Assembly: GCF_015070855.1 (NCBI RefSeq)
Contig: NZ_JADDIX010000028.1
Span: 16,796-50,334, forward strand
Length of the DNA: 33,539 nucleotides
Direction of reading: 5' to 3'
Origin: Pseudomonas lopnurensis
Lineage (GTDB): Bacteria > Pseudomonadota > Gammaproteobacteria > Pseudomonadales > Pseudomonadaceae
The translations under genes and the position numbers were made by a program. A model generated the notes under the pieces. The model was not told the origin of the DNA. It worked only from the letters and a program-made list of their open reading frames with translations, and ran no database searches. Shown in pieces: positions 25,388 through 33,539 of this stretch (position 1 is the stretch's first letter; the number at the start of each line of letters is the position of its first letter).

Positions 25388-26073
25388 CCTGGGAAACCTT
25401 CATCAGATGGCTGCCGAGCTTCGTCGACGGCGCCTGGCTGACCCTGCAGCTGGTCGGCGTTTCGGTCGTCGCCGGCCTGATCCTTGCCCTGCCGCTGGGC
25501 ATCGCCCGCTCGTCCCGGCATCTGGCGGTGCGCGCGCTGCCCTATGGCTATATCTTCTTCTTCCGCGGCACCCCGCTGCTGGTGCAGCTGTTCCTCGTCT
25601 ACTACGGCATGGCGCAGTTCGATGTCGTGCGCCAGAGCGTGCTCTGGCCGTACCTGCGCGACCCATACTGGTGCGCCATCCTCACCATGACGCTGCACAC
25701 CGCCGCCTACATCGCCGAGATCATCCGCGGCGCGATCCAGAACGTGCCCCACGGCGAAGTGGAAGCCGCACGCGCACTGGGCATGTCGCGCAGTCAGGCG
25801 CTGTGGCACGTCATCCTGCCGCGCGCCACGCGCATCGGCCTGCCCGCCTACAGCAACGAAGTGATCCTGATGCTCAAGGCCAGCGCCCTGGCCAGCACCG
25901 TCACCCTGCTGGAGCTGACCGGGATGGCGCGCAAGATCGCCGCGCGTACCTACCTGCACGAGGAAATGTTCCTCACCGCCGGCCTGATCTATCTGCTGAT
26001 CGCCTTCGTCCTGATGCAGGGCTTCAAGCTGCTGGAGCGCTGGCTGCGAGTGGATGCCTGCCAGGGCCGCTGA
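25384..26073 (+). CDS. Amino-acid ABC transporter permease (HisM-like)
   Basis: A 229-residue inner-membrane permease, the partner of the preceding gene. The N-terminal membrane segment is LTLQLVGVSVVAGLILALPL; the conserved FFFRGTPLLVQLFLVYYG and the EAA loop EAARALGMSRSQALWHVILP are present. It overlaps the upstream permease by 4 bases, and a longer open frame reading back into that gene is a shadow. A family B repeat follows 12 bases after the stop codon. Confidence 0.92.
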   Translation: MTWETFIRWLPSFVDGAWLTLQLVGVSVVAGLILALPLGIARSSRHLAVRALPYGYIFFFRGTPLLVQLFLVYYGMAQFDVVRQSVLWPYLRDPYWCAILTMTLHTAAYIAEIIRGAIQNVPHGEVEAARALGMSRSQALWHVILPRATRIGLPAYSNEVILMLKASALASTVTLLELTGMARKIAARTYLHEEMFLTAGLIYLLIAFVLMQGFKLLERWLRVDACQGR

Positions 26074-26084
26074 ACCGCGTGACC

Positions 26085-26173
26085 TGTAGGGTGGATCGCG
26101 CTTCACCGATCCACCGGGTGGCGATCCACCGAGTGGAGCCACGGTGGATGTGAAAGGCGACATCCACCCTACG
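26085..26173. repeat. Family B repeat, full copy
   Basis: The ends GTAGGGTGGAT (26086-26096) and ATCCACCCTAC (26162-26172) are perfect 11-bp inverted repeats. The first 45 bases nearly match the reverse strand of 117-165. Several GGTGGAT/ATCCACC units inside could fold in alternative ways. Confidence 0.75.
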
Positions 26174-26244
26174 CCGGGAGGCGGATGAAATCCCGCCTTG
26201 CGACCGTTGTCAGACGAACGTCCATTCACACTACGGGATCGCCC

Positions 26245-27147
26245 ATGTCACTCGATATCCAACGCCTCGAAATGGACCAACTCGCCTGCTGGCGCATCCG
26301 CCGCGGCGATGACGAACTGCTGGTCGCCGAACAGGGCGCCCAGGTGCTCAGCTATCGCCAGGGCGACGCGCCCCCGATCATCTGGCTCAGCGAGGAAGCG
26401 GCGTTCCAACAGGGCCAGTCGGTACGCGGCGGTGTGCCGCTGTGCTGGCCCTGGTTCGGCGACCTGGCGCGCAATCCGCAGGCGGTGCAGGCCAAGTACA
26501 GTGGCGAGCAACCGGCGCCGTTCCATGGGTTGGTACGCGCTCTGGACTGGCAGTTGCGCGAGCAGCGCTGCGAAGGCGACACCGCCCTGCTCGAGCTGCA
26601 CTGCCCGCAGGCGTTGGGCCAGTTGCCCGGCTGGCCGCATGCCGTGGAGCTGAGCCTGCAGATCCGCCTCGCCGATGATCTGCAACTGACCCTGACCAGC
26701 CACAACCGCGGCACCGAACCGGTTGCCATCAGCCAGGCGCTGCATAGCTACTTCGCCATCAGCGACATCCATCGGGTCGCCGTCGAAGGGCTCGCCGGCC
26801 AGCCCTACATCGACACCCTGGAAAACTGGGAGCGGCGCCAGCAGCAGGGCGACCTGCATTTCAACGGCGAAACCGACCGCATCTACCTCGACCTGCCCGA
26901 CACGCTCACGCTCGTCGACCCCGGCTGGAACCGTCGTATCCGACTCACCAGCACCGGCTCCTCCTCGGCCGTACTGTGGAACCCCTGGATCGCCAAGGCA
27001 CAACGCCTATCCGGCTTCGCCGACGAGGCCTGGCAGCGGATGCTCTGCATCGAAACGGCAAATGCGATGGACGATGCGATCGTACTGCAGCCCGGTCAAA
27101 GTCATCTTATTGGCGTTAAACTTCAGGCACTTATCGCTTCGCTATAA
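26245..27147 (+). CDS. D-hexose-6-phosphate mutarotase (YeaD family aldose 1-epimerase)
   Basis: A 300-residue cytoplasmic galactose-mutarotase-like enzyme expected to interconvert the anomers of glucose-6-phosphate or related sugars. Candidate catalytic residues are His94 (PFHGLVRALDW), His167 (ALHSYFAISDI) and Glu270 (CIETANAMDD), in the usual family order. The ATG at 26245 gives the usual length with a modest upstream GGGA. An upstream ATG at 26185 has a better GGAGG but adds 20 residues unlike the family, so the start is not certain. It stands alone between a repeat and the T6SS upstream region. Confidence 0.88.
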   Translation: MSLDIQRLEMDQLACWRIRRGDDELLVAEQGAQVLSYRQGDAPPIIWLSEEAAFQQGQSVRGGVPLCWPWFGDLARNPQAVQAKYSGEQPAPFHGLVRALDWQLREQRCEGDTALLELHCPQALGQLPGWPHAVELSLQIRLADDLQLTLTSHNRGTEPVAISQALHSYFAISDIHRVAVEGLAGQPYIDTLENWERRQQQGDLHFNGETDRIYLDLPDTLTLVDPGWNRRIRLTSTGSSSAVLWNPWIAKAQRLSGFADEAWQRMLCIETANAMDDAIVLQPGQSHLIGVKLQALIASL

Positions 27148-27504
27148 CAACTACCCACAACTTTCCGTGACGTAATAGCTATTTACCTGTAAGCATTCAC
27201 CTACATACATATATCTCATTTCGCACAGCGCTAGTTACCCGAACACGCATTTAGCGCGCGCCTTCAAATTAGTTCCACAAAGACCCGCTGAATATCTACC
27301 AATGTTACAGGGGTCACACTTCCAGCCTTGAACGGCGCACTCCCCACGTCTAGGATGCCCATCCCATAAGGGCCATGCGCAACTAATTGCACAACTGAAG
27401 TGTGCAAGAAGTTGCGCACCCTCTCTCGCTGAAACATATCTTCATATATATGAAGATGCGTTTCCGAAGTTCACGGACAGAACTCGCGCGTCACGGACGA
27501 CCCT
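27148..27504. promoter_or_regulatory. AT-rich T6SS upstream region with two large inverted repeats
   Basis: This 357-base stretch is clearly richer in A and T than the rest of the window. Arms 27376-27393 and 27401-27418 are complementary at 16 of 18 positions across a 7-base spacer, and 27438-27457 is a perfect 20-bp palindrome centred on ATATAT. A direct repeat TCACGGAC occurs at 27471 and 27491. The region is the likely control site of the tss genes; I could not fix a promoter. Confidence 0.55.
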
Positions 27505-29067
27505 ATGCACGCCAGCGCACTCAGCAAGCATTATCTCGAACTTGCCAGAAAGCCGGTCAACGACAGCAACTTTGCCGGTGACGATATTCGCTACAGCAGC
27601 GAATTCGAACTGCTGGAAGCCGAACTGGCCAAGGCCGGGGCGCTGCACCATACCACCGGCATCGACTGGCAGAAGGTCCGCGAAGGCAGCGAGATGCTGC
27701 TCGCCTCGCTGTCCAAGGACCTGCGCGCCGCCGCCTGGCTCACTTGGAGCCTCTACCAGCGCGAATCCTTCGCCGGGCTGCAGGCCGGCCTGAACCTGCT
27801 GCACTACCTGTGCAGCAACCATTGGGCCGAGCTGCACCCGCGCAAGCCGCGCACCCGTGCAGCGGCCATCAACTGGCTGCTGCCACGCCTGGAACAGACC
27901 CTTTCCGAAGACGTGCCGGTGGGCGAACAACTGACGCTGTTCCGCAGCCTGGCCGAACAGCTGCACGCGCTGGAACAATGCCTCTCCGACCACCTCGGCG
28001 AAGACGCCCCCCTGCTGCTGCCGTTGTGCCGCCAGCTCGACGGCATGGTCAAGCGCGCCGGCCAGGGCCAGCCGCAACCCGGTTCGGTCGGCGCGGCCAT
28101 CGCTCAGGTCAAACAGGTCGCCAGCCAGGTGTTCAACCCCGGTTCGCCGATCGAGAACGACAAGGAAGCGCTCAAGGCCATGCGCAGCCTGCAGGAACAG
28201 GCGCGTCCGCTGGCCGCCTGGTGGCTCAGGCAGCGTGCCAGCGACCTGCGCCCGCTGCGCCTGGCGCGCACCCTGCTCTGGCTGGGCATTGACAGCCTGC
28301 CGGAACACGACGCCGAGCAGATCACCGCGCTGCGCGGCGTGCCGGCCGACAAGCTGGCCAGCTACCGCGAGCGCTTCGCCCAGGGCCTGTATGCCGACCT
28401 GCTGGTGGATCTGGAAGCCAGCACCGCCCGCGCCCCGTTCTGGCTGGACGGTCAACGGCTGGCCTGGGAATGCCTGCAGGAACTCGACGCCGAGCAGGCC
28501 ATGCGCGAGATCGAGATCCAGCTGGCGCTGTTTCTGCAGCGAGTGCCGCGCCTGGACGAATTGCGCTTCCACGACGGCAGCCCCTTCGCCGATGTCGAAA
28601 CCCGCGCCTGGATCAGCGGCCGGGTCATGCCCCACGTACAGCCCATGCAAGCCGCCCGGCAGGAACAGCCCAGCGCCAGCGCAGGCATGCAAGCGCCCTG
28701 GGAAGACGCCCTGCAGCAGGCGCTGCCGCTGCTGCGCAAGGACGGTCTCAAGCCCGCCGTTCAGCAGCTCAAGCAGGGCCTCGTCCGCGCCCGCGGCGCG
28801 CGCGAACGCTTCCACTGGCAACTGTCCCTCGCCCGCCTGTGCTACCAGGCGAAGAAATACGAGCTGGCCAAGACCCAGCTCGAGACACTCGACCAGCAGC
28901 TCGAGGCCAGCGGCCTGGGCGACTGGGAACCCGATCTCGCCCTCGAGGTGCTGCGCCTGCTGCACAGCTGTTGCGAGCTGCTGCCGCAGAACCACGCCGT
29001 ACGTGAAAGCAAGGATGAGATTTACCGCAGGCTGTGCCACCTCGACCTCGAAGTGGTGCTGGATTAA
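27505..29067 (+). CDS. tssA: Type VI secretion protein TssA
   Basis: A 520-residue cytoplasmic protein that caps and primes the growing T6SS sheath at the baseplate. The N-terminal ImpA domain (about residues 10-125) includes RYSSEFELLEAELAKAG, the DWQKVREGSEMLLASLSKDL stretch and NHWAELHPRKPRTRAAAINW, which is diagnostic. The C-terminal half (about 380-515) is of the VasJ type, with YEKA/ELAKTQLETLDQQLE-like helices. No convincing ribosome binding site precedes the ATG at 27505. tssB starts 17 bases after its stop. The tssA-tssB-tssC-tssE order recalls the P. aeruginosa HSI-II cluster. Confidence 0.92.
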   Translation: MHASALSKHYLELARKPVNDSNFAGDDIRYSSEFELLEAELAKAGALHHTTGIDWQKVREGSEMLLASLSKDLRAAAWLTWSLYQRESFAGLQAGLNLLHYLCSNHWAELHPRKPRTRAAAINWLLPRLEQTLSEDVPVGEQLTLFRSLAEQLHALEQCLSDHLGEDAPLLLPLCRQLDGMVKRAGQGQPQPGSVGAAIAQVKQVASQVFNPGSPIENDKEALKAMRSLQEQARPLAAWWLRQRASDLRPLRLARTLLWLGIDSLPEHDAEQITALRGVPADKLASYRERFAQGLYADLLVDLEASTARAPFWLDGQRLAWECLQELDAEQAMREIEIQLALFLQRVPRLDELRFHDGSPFADVETRAWISGRVMPHVQPMQAARQEQPSASAGMQAPWEDALQQALPLLRKDGLKPAVQQLKQGLVRARGARERFHWQLSLARLCYQAKKYELAKTQLETLDQQLEASGLGDWEPDLALEVLRLLHSCCELLPQNHAVRESKDEIYRRLCHLDLEVVLD

Positions 29068-29084
29068 CCGCAAAGGAGAACCCC

Positions 29085-29591
29085 ATGGCCAAAGAAGGCT
29101 CGGTTGCACCCAAGGAACGCATCAACGTCACGTTCAAGCCGGCCACCGGCAACGCCCAGGAAGAAATCGAACTGCCCCTGAAACTGATGGTGCTCGGCGA
29201 TTTCACCCAACGCGCCGACGAACGCAAGATCGAAGACCGCAAACCCATCGCCATCGACAAGAACAGCTTCGACGAGGTCCTGGCCAAGCAGGAGCTGAGC
29301 CTGACCTTCGGCGTGTCGAACCGCCTGCAGGACGATGCCGGCGACGACGAACTGCCCGTGCAGTTGAACATCAACTCGATGAAGGACTTCAACCCGGCCA
29401 ACCTGGTCGAGCAGATCCCCGAACTGAAGAAACTGATGGAACTGCGCGACGCGCTGGTCGCCCTCAAGGGCCCGCTTGGCAACGCGCCGGCCTTCCGCAA
29501 GGCCATCGAGAGCGTGCTCGCCGACGACGACTCGCGTGAGCGCGTACTCGGCGAGCTGGGCCTGGCGGCCCAAGAAAAACTGGATGCCTGA
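29085..29591 (+). CDS. tssB: Type VI secretion sheath small subunit TssB
   Basis: A 168-residue protein that forms the contractile T6SS sheath with TssC. It begins MAKEGSVAPKERINVTFKPA and carries the conserved ELPLKLMVLGDFTQR and INSMKDFNPANLVEQIPEL segments. AAAGGAG precedes the ATG at 29085. Standard length for the family; a longer frame starting within tssA was rejected. As I recall, the sequence is close to the P. aeruginosa HSI-II TssB. Confidence 0.97.
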   Translation: MAKEGSVAPKERINVTFKPATGNAQEEIELPLKLMVLGDFTQRADERKIEDRKPIAIDKNSFDEVLAKQELSLTFGVSNRLQDDAGDDELPVQLNINSMKDFNPANLVEQIPELKKLMELRDALVALKGPLGNAPAFRKAIESVLADDDSRERVLGELGLAAQEKLDA

Positions 29592-29617
29592 ATTCACCGA
29601 CAAGGAAGCTGACCCAC

Positions 29618-31096
29618 ATGACCACTAGCGCAGCCGCCGTCGAGCGCGGCACCGACCTCGCCGAAGCCGGCATCCTCGACCGCATCATCGCCGAAACCCG
29701 CCTCACCCCCGGCGACGAGGCCTACGACATCGCCAAGCGCGGCGTCTCCGCCTTCATCGAAGAACTGCTCAAGCCGCACAACAAGGAAGAGCCGGTCAAG
29801 AAGGCCATGGTCGACCGCATGATCGCCGAGATCGACGCCAAGCTCAGCCGGCAGATGGACGAGATCCTCCACCACCCGCAGTTCCAGGCCCTGGAATCCT
29901 CCTGGCGCGGCCTCAAGCTGCTGGTGGACCGCACCAACTTCCGCGAGAACATCAAGCTCGAACTGCTCAACGCTTCCAAGCAGGACCTGCTGGAAGACTT
30001 CGAGGACAGCCCGGAAATCGTCCAGTCCGGCCTCTACAAGCACATCTACACCGCCGAGTACGGCCAGTTCGGCGGCCAGCCGGTGGGCGCGCTGATCGCC
30101 AACTACTTCTTCGACCCCAGCGCCCCCGACGTCAAGGCCATGCAGTACGTGGCCAGCGTCGCCAGCATGTCCCACGCACCCTTCGTCGCCGCCGCCGGGC
30201 CGAAGTTCTTCGGCCTGGAAAGCTTCACCGGCCTGCCCGACCTCAAGGACCTGAAGGATCATTTCGAGGGCCCGCAGTTCGCCAAGTGGCAGAGCTTCCG
30301 CGAACAGGAAGATGCCCGCTACGTCGGCCTCACCGTGCCGCGCTTCCTGCTGCGCAACCCCTACGACCCGGAGGACAACCCGGTCAAGAGCTTCGTCTAC
30401 AAGGAAAACGTCGCCGGCAGCCACGAGCACTACCTGTGGGGCAACACCGCCTACGCCTTCGCCAGCCGCCTGACCGACAGCTTCGCCAGGTTCCGCTGGT
30501 GCCCGAACATCATCGGCCCACAGAGCGGTGGCGCGGTCGAGGACCTGCCGCTGCACCACTTCGAGAGCATGGGCGAGATCGAAACCAAGATCCCCACCGA
30601 GGTGCTGGTCTCCGACCGCCGCGAATATGAACTCGCCGAGGAAGGCTTCATCGCCCTGACCATGCGCAAGGGCAGCGACAACGCCGCGTTCTTCTCCGCC
30701 AACTCGGCGCAGAAGCCGAAATTCTTCGGCAACACCGAGGAAGGCAAGACCGCCGAGCTGAACTATAAACTCGGCACCCAGCTGCCCTACCTGTTCATCG
30801 TCAACCGCCTGGCGCATTACCTGAAGGTGCTGCAGCGCGAACAGATCGGCGCCTGGAAGGAGCGCACCGACTTGGAGCTGGAACTGAACAAGTGGATTCG
30901 CCAGTTCGTCGCCGACCAGGAGAACCCCAGCTCGGAAGTGCGCAGCCGCCGTCCGCTGCGTGCCGCCCAGGTCAACGTCAGCGACGTGGAAGGCGAGCCG
31001 GGCTGGTACCGCGTCAGCCTCAGCGTGCGTCCGCACTTCAAGTACATGGGCGCCGACTTCACCCTGTCGCTGGTCGGCAAGCTGGACAAGGAGTGA
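29618..31096 (+). CDS. tssC: Type VI secretion sheath large subunit TssC
   Basis: A 492-residue partner of TssB in the contractile sheath that is dismantled by ClpV after firing. Conserved stretches include LHHPQFQALESSWRGLKLLV (about 85-104), EYGQFGGQPVGALIANYFF and YVGLTVPRFLLRNPYDP, and the C-terminal YKYMGADF-like segment (HFKYMGADFTLSLVGKLD). Full length. AAGGAAG precedes the ATG, 26 bases after tssB. The reading frame is intact. Confidence 0.97.
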   Translation: MTTSAAAVERGTDLAEAGILDRIIAETRLTPGDEAYDIAKRGVSAFIEELLKPHNKEEPVKKAMVDRMIAEIDAKLSRQMDEILHHPQFQALESSWRGLKLLVDRTNFRENIKLELLNASKQDLLEDFEDSPEIVQSGLYKHIYTAEYGQFGGQPVGALIANYFFDPSAPDVKAMQYVASVASMSHAPFVAAAGPKFFGLESFTGLPDLKDLKDHFEGPQFAKWQSFREQEDARYVGLTVPRFLLRNPYDPEDNPVKSFVYKENVAGSHEHYLWGNTAYAFASRLTDSFARFRWCPNIIGPQSGGAVEDLPLHHFESMGEIETKIPTEVLVSDRREYELAEEGFIALTMRKGSDNAAFFSANSAQKPKFFGNTEEGKTAELNYKLGTQLPYLFIVNRLAHYLKVLQREQIGAWKERTDLELELNKWIRQFVADQENPSSEVRSRRPLRAAQVNVSDVEGEPGWYRVSLSVRPHFKYMGADFTLSLVGKLDKE

Positions 31097-31103
31097 CCGC
31101 GGC

Positions 31104-31511
31104 ATGACGGGATACGGCAGCCTGTTCGAGCGCCTCGGCGGCGAAGCCGGCCGGCGCGCCGGCTGGAGCCGCGAGATCGCGGCCATGGCCTCGGTGGCTG
31201 CCCACCTGTCGAAGATGCTCAGCACCCGGGCGGGCAGCGTGCAGACACTGCCCGACTACGGGCTGCCCGATCTGAACGACATGCGCCTGTCGTTGCACGA
31301 CTCGCTGCAACAGGCGCGTGCCGCCATCGAACGCTTCATCGAAGCCTACGAACCCCGTCTGAGCCAGGTGCGGGTGGTTTCCCTGCCCCGCGACCACGAC
31401 CTGCTGCGCCTCGCCTTCGCCATCGAAGGCCTGCTGGAAGTGGACGGCATCAAGCGCCCGGTCAGCTTCTCCGCCAGCCTGGACGGCAGCGGGCAGGTGA
31501 AGGTCAGCTAA
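31104..31511 (+). CDS. tssE: Type VI secretion baseplate protein TssE (gp25-like)
   Basis: A 135-residue homologue of the phage T4 gp25 baseplate wedge, which nucleates sheath assembly. It opens GYGSLFERLG and carries a TLPDYGLPDLNDMRLSLHDS stretch and IEAYEPRLSQVRV, the conserved sheath-contact motif. AAGGAG of its ribosome binding site overlaps the tssC stop codon. In most clusters the next gene is tssF; here a PAAR-effector gene follows 13 bases later instead. Confidence 0.92.
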   Translation: MTGYGSLFERLGGEAGRRAGWSREIAAMASVAAHLSKMLSTRAGSVQTLPDYGLPDLNDMRLSLHDSLQQARAAIERFIEAYEPRLSQVRVVSLPRDHDLLRLAFAIEGLLEVDGIKRPVSFSASLDGSGQVKVS

Positions 31512-31524
31512 CAGGAGAACACGG

Positions 31525-33456
31525 ATGTCCGGAAAACCCGCCGCCCGCCTGGGCGATCCCACCGCCTGCCCCGACAAGGGCCATGGCACCAATCCCATCG
31601 CCAGTGGCTCGCCCGACGTGCTGTTCGACGGTCTGCCCGCCGCGCGCCAGGGCGACCTGACCGCATGCGGCAGCGTGCTGACCGGCAACGTGATTCCCAA
31701 CGTGCGGATCAACGGCAGGCCCGCGATCACGCTGGACAGCCTCGGCGACCACGGCAACGTGGTGATCGGCGGCTCGGGCACGGTCATCATCGGCACCAGC
31801 CATACCCCAGCCCCCTTCGTGCCACCCGAGCCGCTGAATATCGCCAGCGCCGCGCGCGCCATGCCGGCCAGCCCCGCGTTGCCCCAGCCGCCGGCCACGC
31901 CCCTGGCCCGCGCCTGGCAGGAAGAACCCGGCGACCTCGCCCCGCTGGGGCTGGAAGAAGAAGGCGAAGAAGAAGAACTGGACGAGAAGCCGCAGCAGCA
32001 GGTGCGCCAGGCCATCACCCTGCGCATCGGCGTGTTCTTCGACGGCACCGGCAACAACCTGGCCAATGCCGCCGTCACCGAGCAATGCCGCCACGACGAC
32101 CTGCAGTTGGTGGGCGAGCGCACCCTGCAGGAAGTCATCGACTACTGCCAGCGCCATGGTTTCAGCGACAGCAACGGCGACGGCTATTTCACCCAGGCGC
32201 CCGACGGCAGCTACGGCAATGCGCCGAGCAATGTGGCGCGGTTGTTCGACCTGTATCAGGACGACGCAACACGAAGCCTGCGCAAGGACGAGAGTACCGC
32301 CAGCCTGAAGGCCTATCTGGAAGGCATCGGCACCAGCAGTGGCGAAGCCGACTCGCTTTACGGCCAGATCACCGGACGAGGCGATACAGGAATACAAGCG
32401 CGGGTGAGAGAGAGCCCGGTTGAAATCCAGAACCAACTGGATCGTCTCTTGCGTAACAACCCCCACCTGCAAATCGACACCCTGGAATTCGATATCTTCG
32501 GTTTCAGCCGCGGTGCGGCGGCAGCCCGGCATTTCGCCAACGAACTGCTCAAACCCGGCGGCGGCGTATTGGCGGGCACCCTGCAATCCGGTCAGTTCGG
32601 TTTGGTCGACAACTTCGACTGGGCCACCCATGCCCGGATCAACTTTATCGGCCTGTTCGATACCGTGGCCGCCGTGATCGACCCGCTGAACGGCGACTAC
32701 GATCCGGCCAACCACCTCAACCCCGGCATCAACCTCTATCTGCCGCCCGGCTGCGCGCGCAAGGTGCTGCAACTGACCGCCCGCGACGAGAAGCGCTGGA
32801 ACTTCGCCCTCAACAGGGTCGCCCCCCACCACCAGGAAATCAGCCTGCCCGGCGCGCACTCGGATATCGGCGGCGGCTATCGCCCCCTGATGCTCGAACG
32901 GCTGCTGCTGAGCCGCCCGCTCAGCTCCACCGTCCCGGCCGATACGCCCCTCGAGCATACCTATGCCTCGCGCGAGACCTGGCGGCAATATCACCACTGG
33001 AAAGCCCTCGGCCTGCCCGACGAAGCGCTGGAGGAACCCAGGGTCTGGGCCAGTCGCAAACCCGTATTCCGCGAGCGCGGCTTCCAGCGGCCGCCGGAGG
33101 ACGTGGTCTACGGCCTGCTGCCCATCGAACGTCGGGTGCGTGGCGAGCTGTCGCTGGTCTATCTGCGGATTATGCGGGAGCTGGCTGTGCAATACGGCGT
33201 TCCGTTCGATTTTATCGACGAACAGGAAAGCGCAACCGCAATACCCCACGAGCTTCAGAAAATTGCCGATCAGTTGCTGGCCTATGCCCAAGGAGGCCGG
33301 TACGGTCTGGACGAGGAAGACGAGCGCCTGCTCTGGTCACGCTATATCCACCTCTCCGCCCACTGGACACCCAGCAGGGGCCTGCTGATCAGCAAGCCCG
33401 CGCCCAACGTCCGCCTGGCCTACAACAACAAGCCACAGCAGGGTTATCCCGAATGA
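31525..33456 (+). CDS. PAAR-domain T6SS effector with DUF2235 (Tle1-like) lipase domain
   Basis: A 643-residue modular protein. Residues 1-95 form a PAAR domain (AARLGDPTACPDKGHG, then repeated GDLTACG, PNVRINGRPA and GTVIIGTS units) that would sharpen the VgrG spike. A Pro/Ala then Glu-rich linker (about 96-160) joins it to a DUF2235 alpha/beta hydrolase that opens FFDGTGNN (171-178). The GxSxG nucleophile is Ser328 in GFSRG; likely partners are Asp379 (LFDTVAAV) and His445 (PGAHSDIGGGY). DUF2235 includes the Tle1 phospholipase effectors. AGGAG precedes the ATG. A run of codons rare for this genome occurs at 32371-32415. The stop overlaps the following lipoprotein start (ATGA). Lipase function is inferred from family and catalytic residues. 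Confidence 0.88.
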   Translation: MSGKPAARLGDPTACPDKGHGTNPIASGSPDVLFDGLPAARQGDLTACGSVLTGNVIPNVRINGRPAITLDSLGDHGNVVIGGSGTVIIGTSHTPAPFVPPEPLNIASAARAMPASPALPQPPATPLARAWQEEPGDLAPLGLEEEGEEEELDEKPQQQVRQAITLRIGVFFDGTGNNLANAAVTEQCRHDDLQLVGERTLQEVIDYCQRHGFSDSNGDGYFTQAPDGSYGNAPSNVARLFDLYQDDATRSLRKDESTASLKAYLEGIGTSSGEADSLYGQITGRGDTGIQARVRESPVEIQNQLDRLLRNNPHLQIDTLEFDIFGFSRGAAAARHFANELLKPGGGVLAGTLQSGQFGLVDNFDWATHARINFIGLFDTVAAVIDPLNGDYDPANHLNPGINLYLPPGCARKVLQLTARDEKRWNFALNRVAPHHQEISLPGAHSDIGGGYRPLMLERLLLSRPLSSTVPADTPLEHTYASRETWRQYHHWKALGLPDEALEEPRVWASRKPVFRERGFQRPPEDVVYGLLPIERRVRGELSLVYLRIMRELAVQYGVPFDFIDEQESATAIPHELQKIADQLLAYAQGGRYGLDEEDERLLWSRYIHLSAHWTPSRGLLISKPAPNVRLAYNNKPQQGYPE

Positions 33457-33539
33457 GAACCGTCCTGCTTGCCTGCGCGCTATTCCTGCTCGGCGGCTGT
33501 GCCACCAGCCAGGGCCAGCCCGGATTGCCCTATCGTGCC
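33453..33539 (+). CDS. Lipoprotein, partial (probable effector immunity protein)
   Basis: The first 29 codons of a gene cut by the window edge. The signal sequence MRTVLLACALFLLGGC ends in a lipobox (LGGC, Cys16), so the product is lipidated and, with Ala-Thr-Ser after the Cys, probably sent to the outer membrane. It overlaps the effector stop by 4 bases. T6SS lipase effectors that act in the periplasm are usually paired with periplasmic or lipoprotein immunity proteins, so this is the likely role; a TssJ-type structural lipoprotein is the alternative. Confidence 0.7.
   Translation, partial: MRTVLLACALFLLGGCATSQGQPGLPYRA

Noticed and set aside
27376..27418. Sigma-54 promoter upstream of tssA (TTGCA and TTGCG boxes)
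   Set aside because: The -12-like boxes are good, but the -24 positions read TGCGCA and TGTGCA without the required GG, so the match is explained by the inverted repeat.

Overview
High-GC, densely coded proteobacterial chromosome. The gene content and order (secB-grxC-rhodanese-gpmI-envC-ctpA, hisBHAF, asmA-mutY-yggX, tRNA-Phe, a polar amino-acid ABC transporter) match what I recall of the Pseudomonas aeruginosa core region, so this is most likely a Pseudomonas outside the aeruginosa species (mendocina/stutzeri/oleovorans-like). That assignment comes from memory of synteny and protein families, not from a search.

Layout. 1-1460 (minus): a rhodanese-like membrane protein, glutaredoxin GrxC and the SecB chaperone, followed by a patch of intergenic repeats. 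1597-6786 (plus): phosphoglycerate mutase GpmI, the EnvC amidase activator, the CtpA protease and a YibQ-type divergent polysaccharide deacetylase. 7080-11015 (minus): hisB-hisH-hisA-hisF, then a family 3 solute-binding protein. 11156-15805 (plus): a nitrate-uptake module (nasR, nrtA, nrtB, nrtD). Its leader carries a strong sigma-54 promoter motif, an ANTAR-type hexaloop hairpin and a strong intrinsic terminator just before nrtA, which is a nearly complete antitermination switch for the NasR made next door. 15895-20075: a PanM/PanZ-like acetyltransferase, then the overlapping asmA-mutY-yggX genes. 20248-20323: tRNA-Phe(GAA) with its own promoter and terminator. 20763-26073: a BetT-type BCCT transporter and a four-gene polar amino-acid ABC importer. 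26245-27147: a YeaD-type hexose-6-phosphate epimerase. 27505-end: the start of a type VI secretion cluster (tssA, tssB, tssC, tssE), into which a PAAR-DUF2235 lipase-like effector and an overlapping lipoprotein gene (probable immunity protein, cut by the window edge) are placed.

Two intergenic repeat families recur. Family A is about 80-115 bp with arms built from GCTGCAA / CTTGCAGC units; it lies after secB, between gpmI and envC, and twice inside the his operon. Family B is a hairpin element bounded by GTAGGGTGG...CCACCCTAC. The two families lie side by side at two loci.

The items most worth a second look are the nasR/nrt sigma-54 plus ANTAR leader, the embedded PAAR-DUF2235/lipoprotein pair, the AT-rich T6SS upstream region with two large inverted repeats, and the composite repeats.
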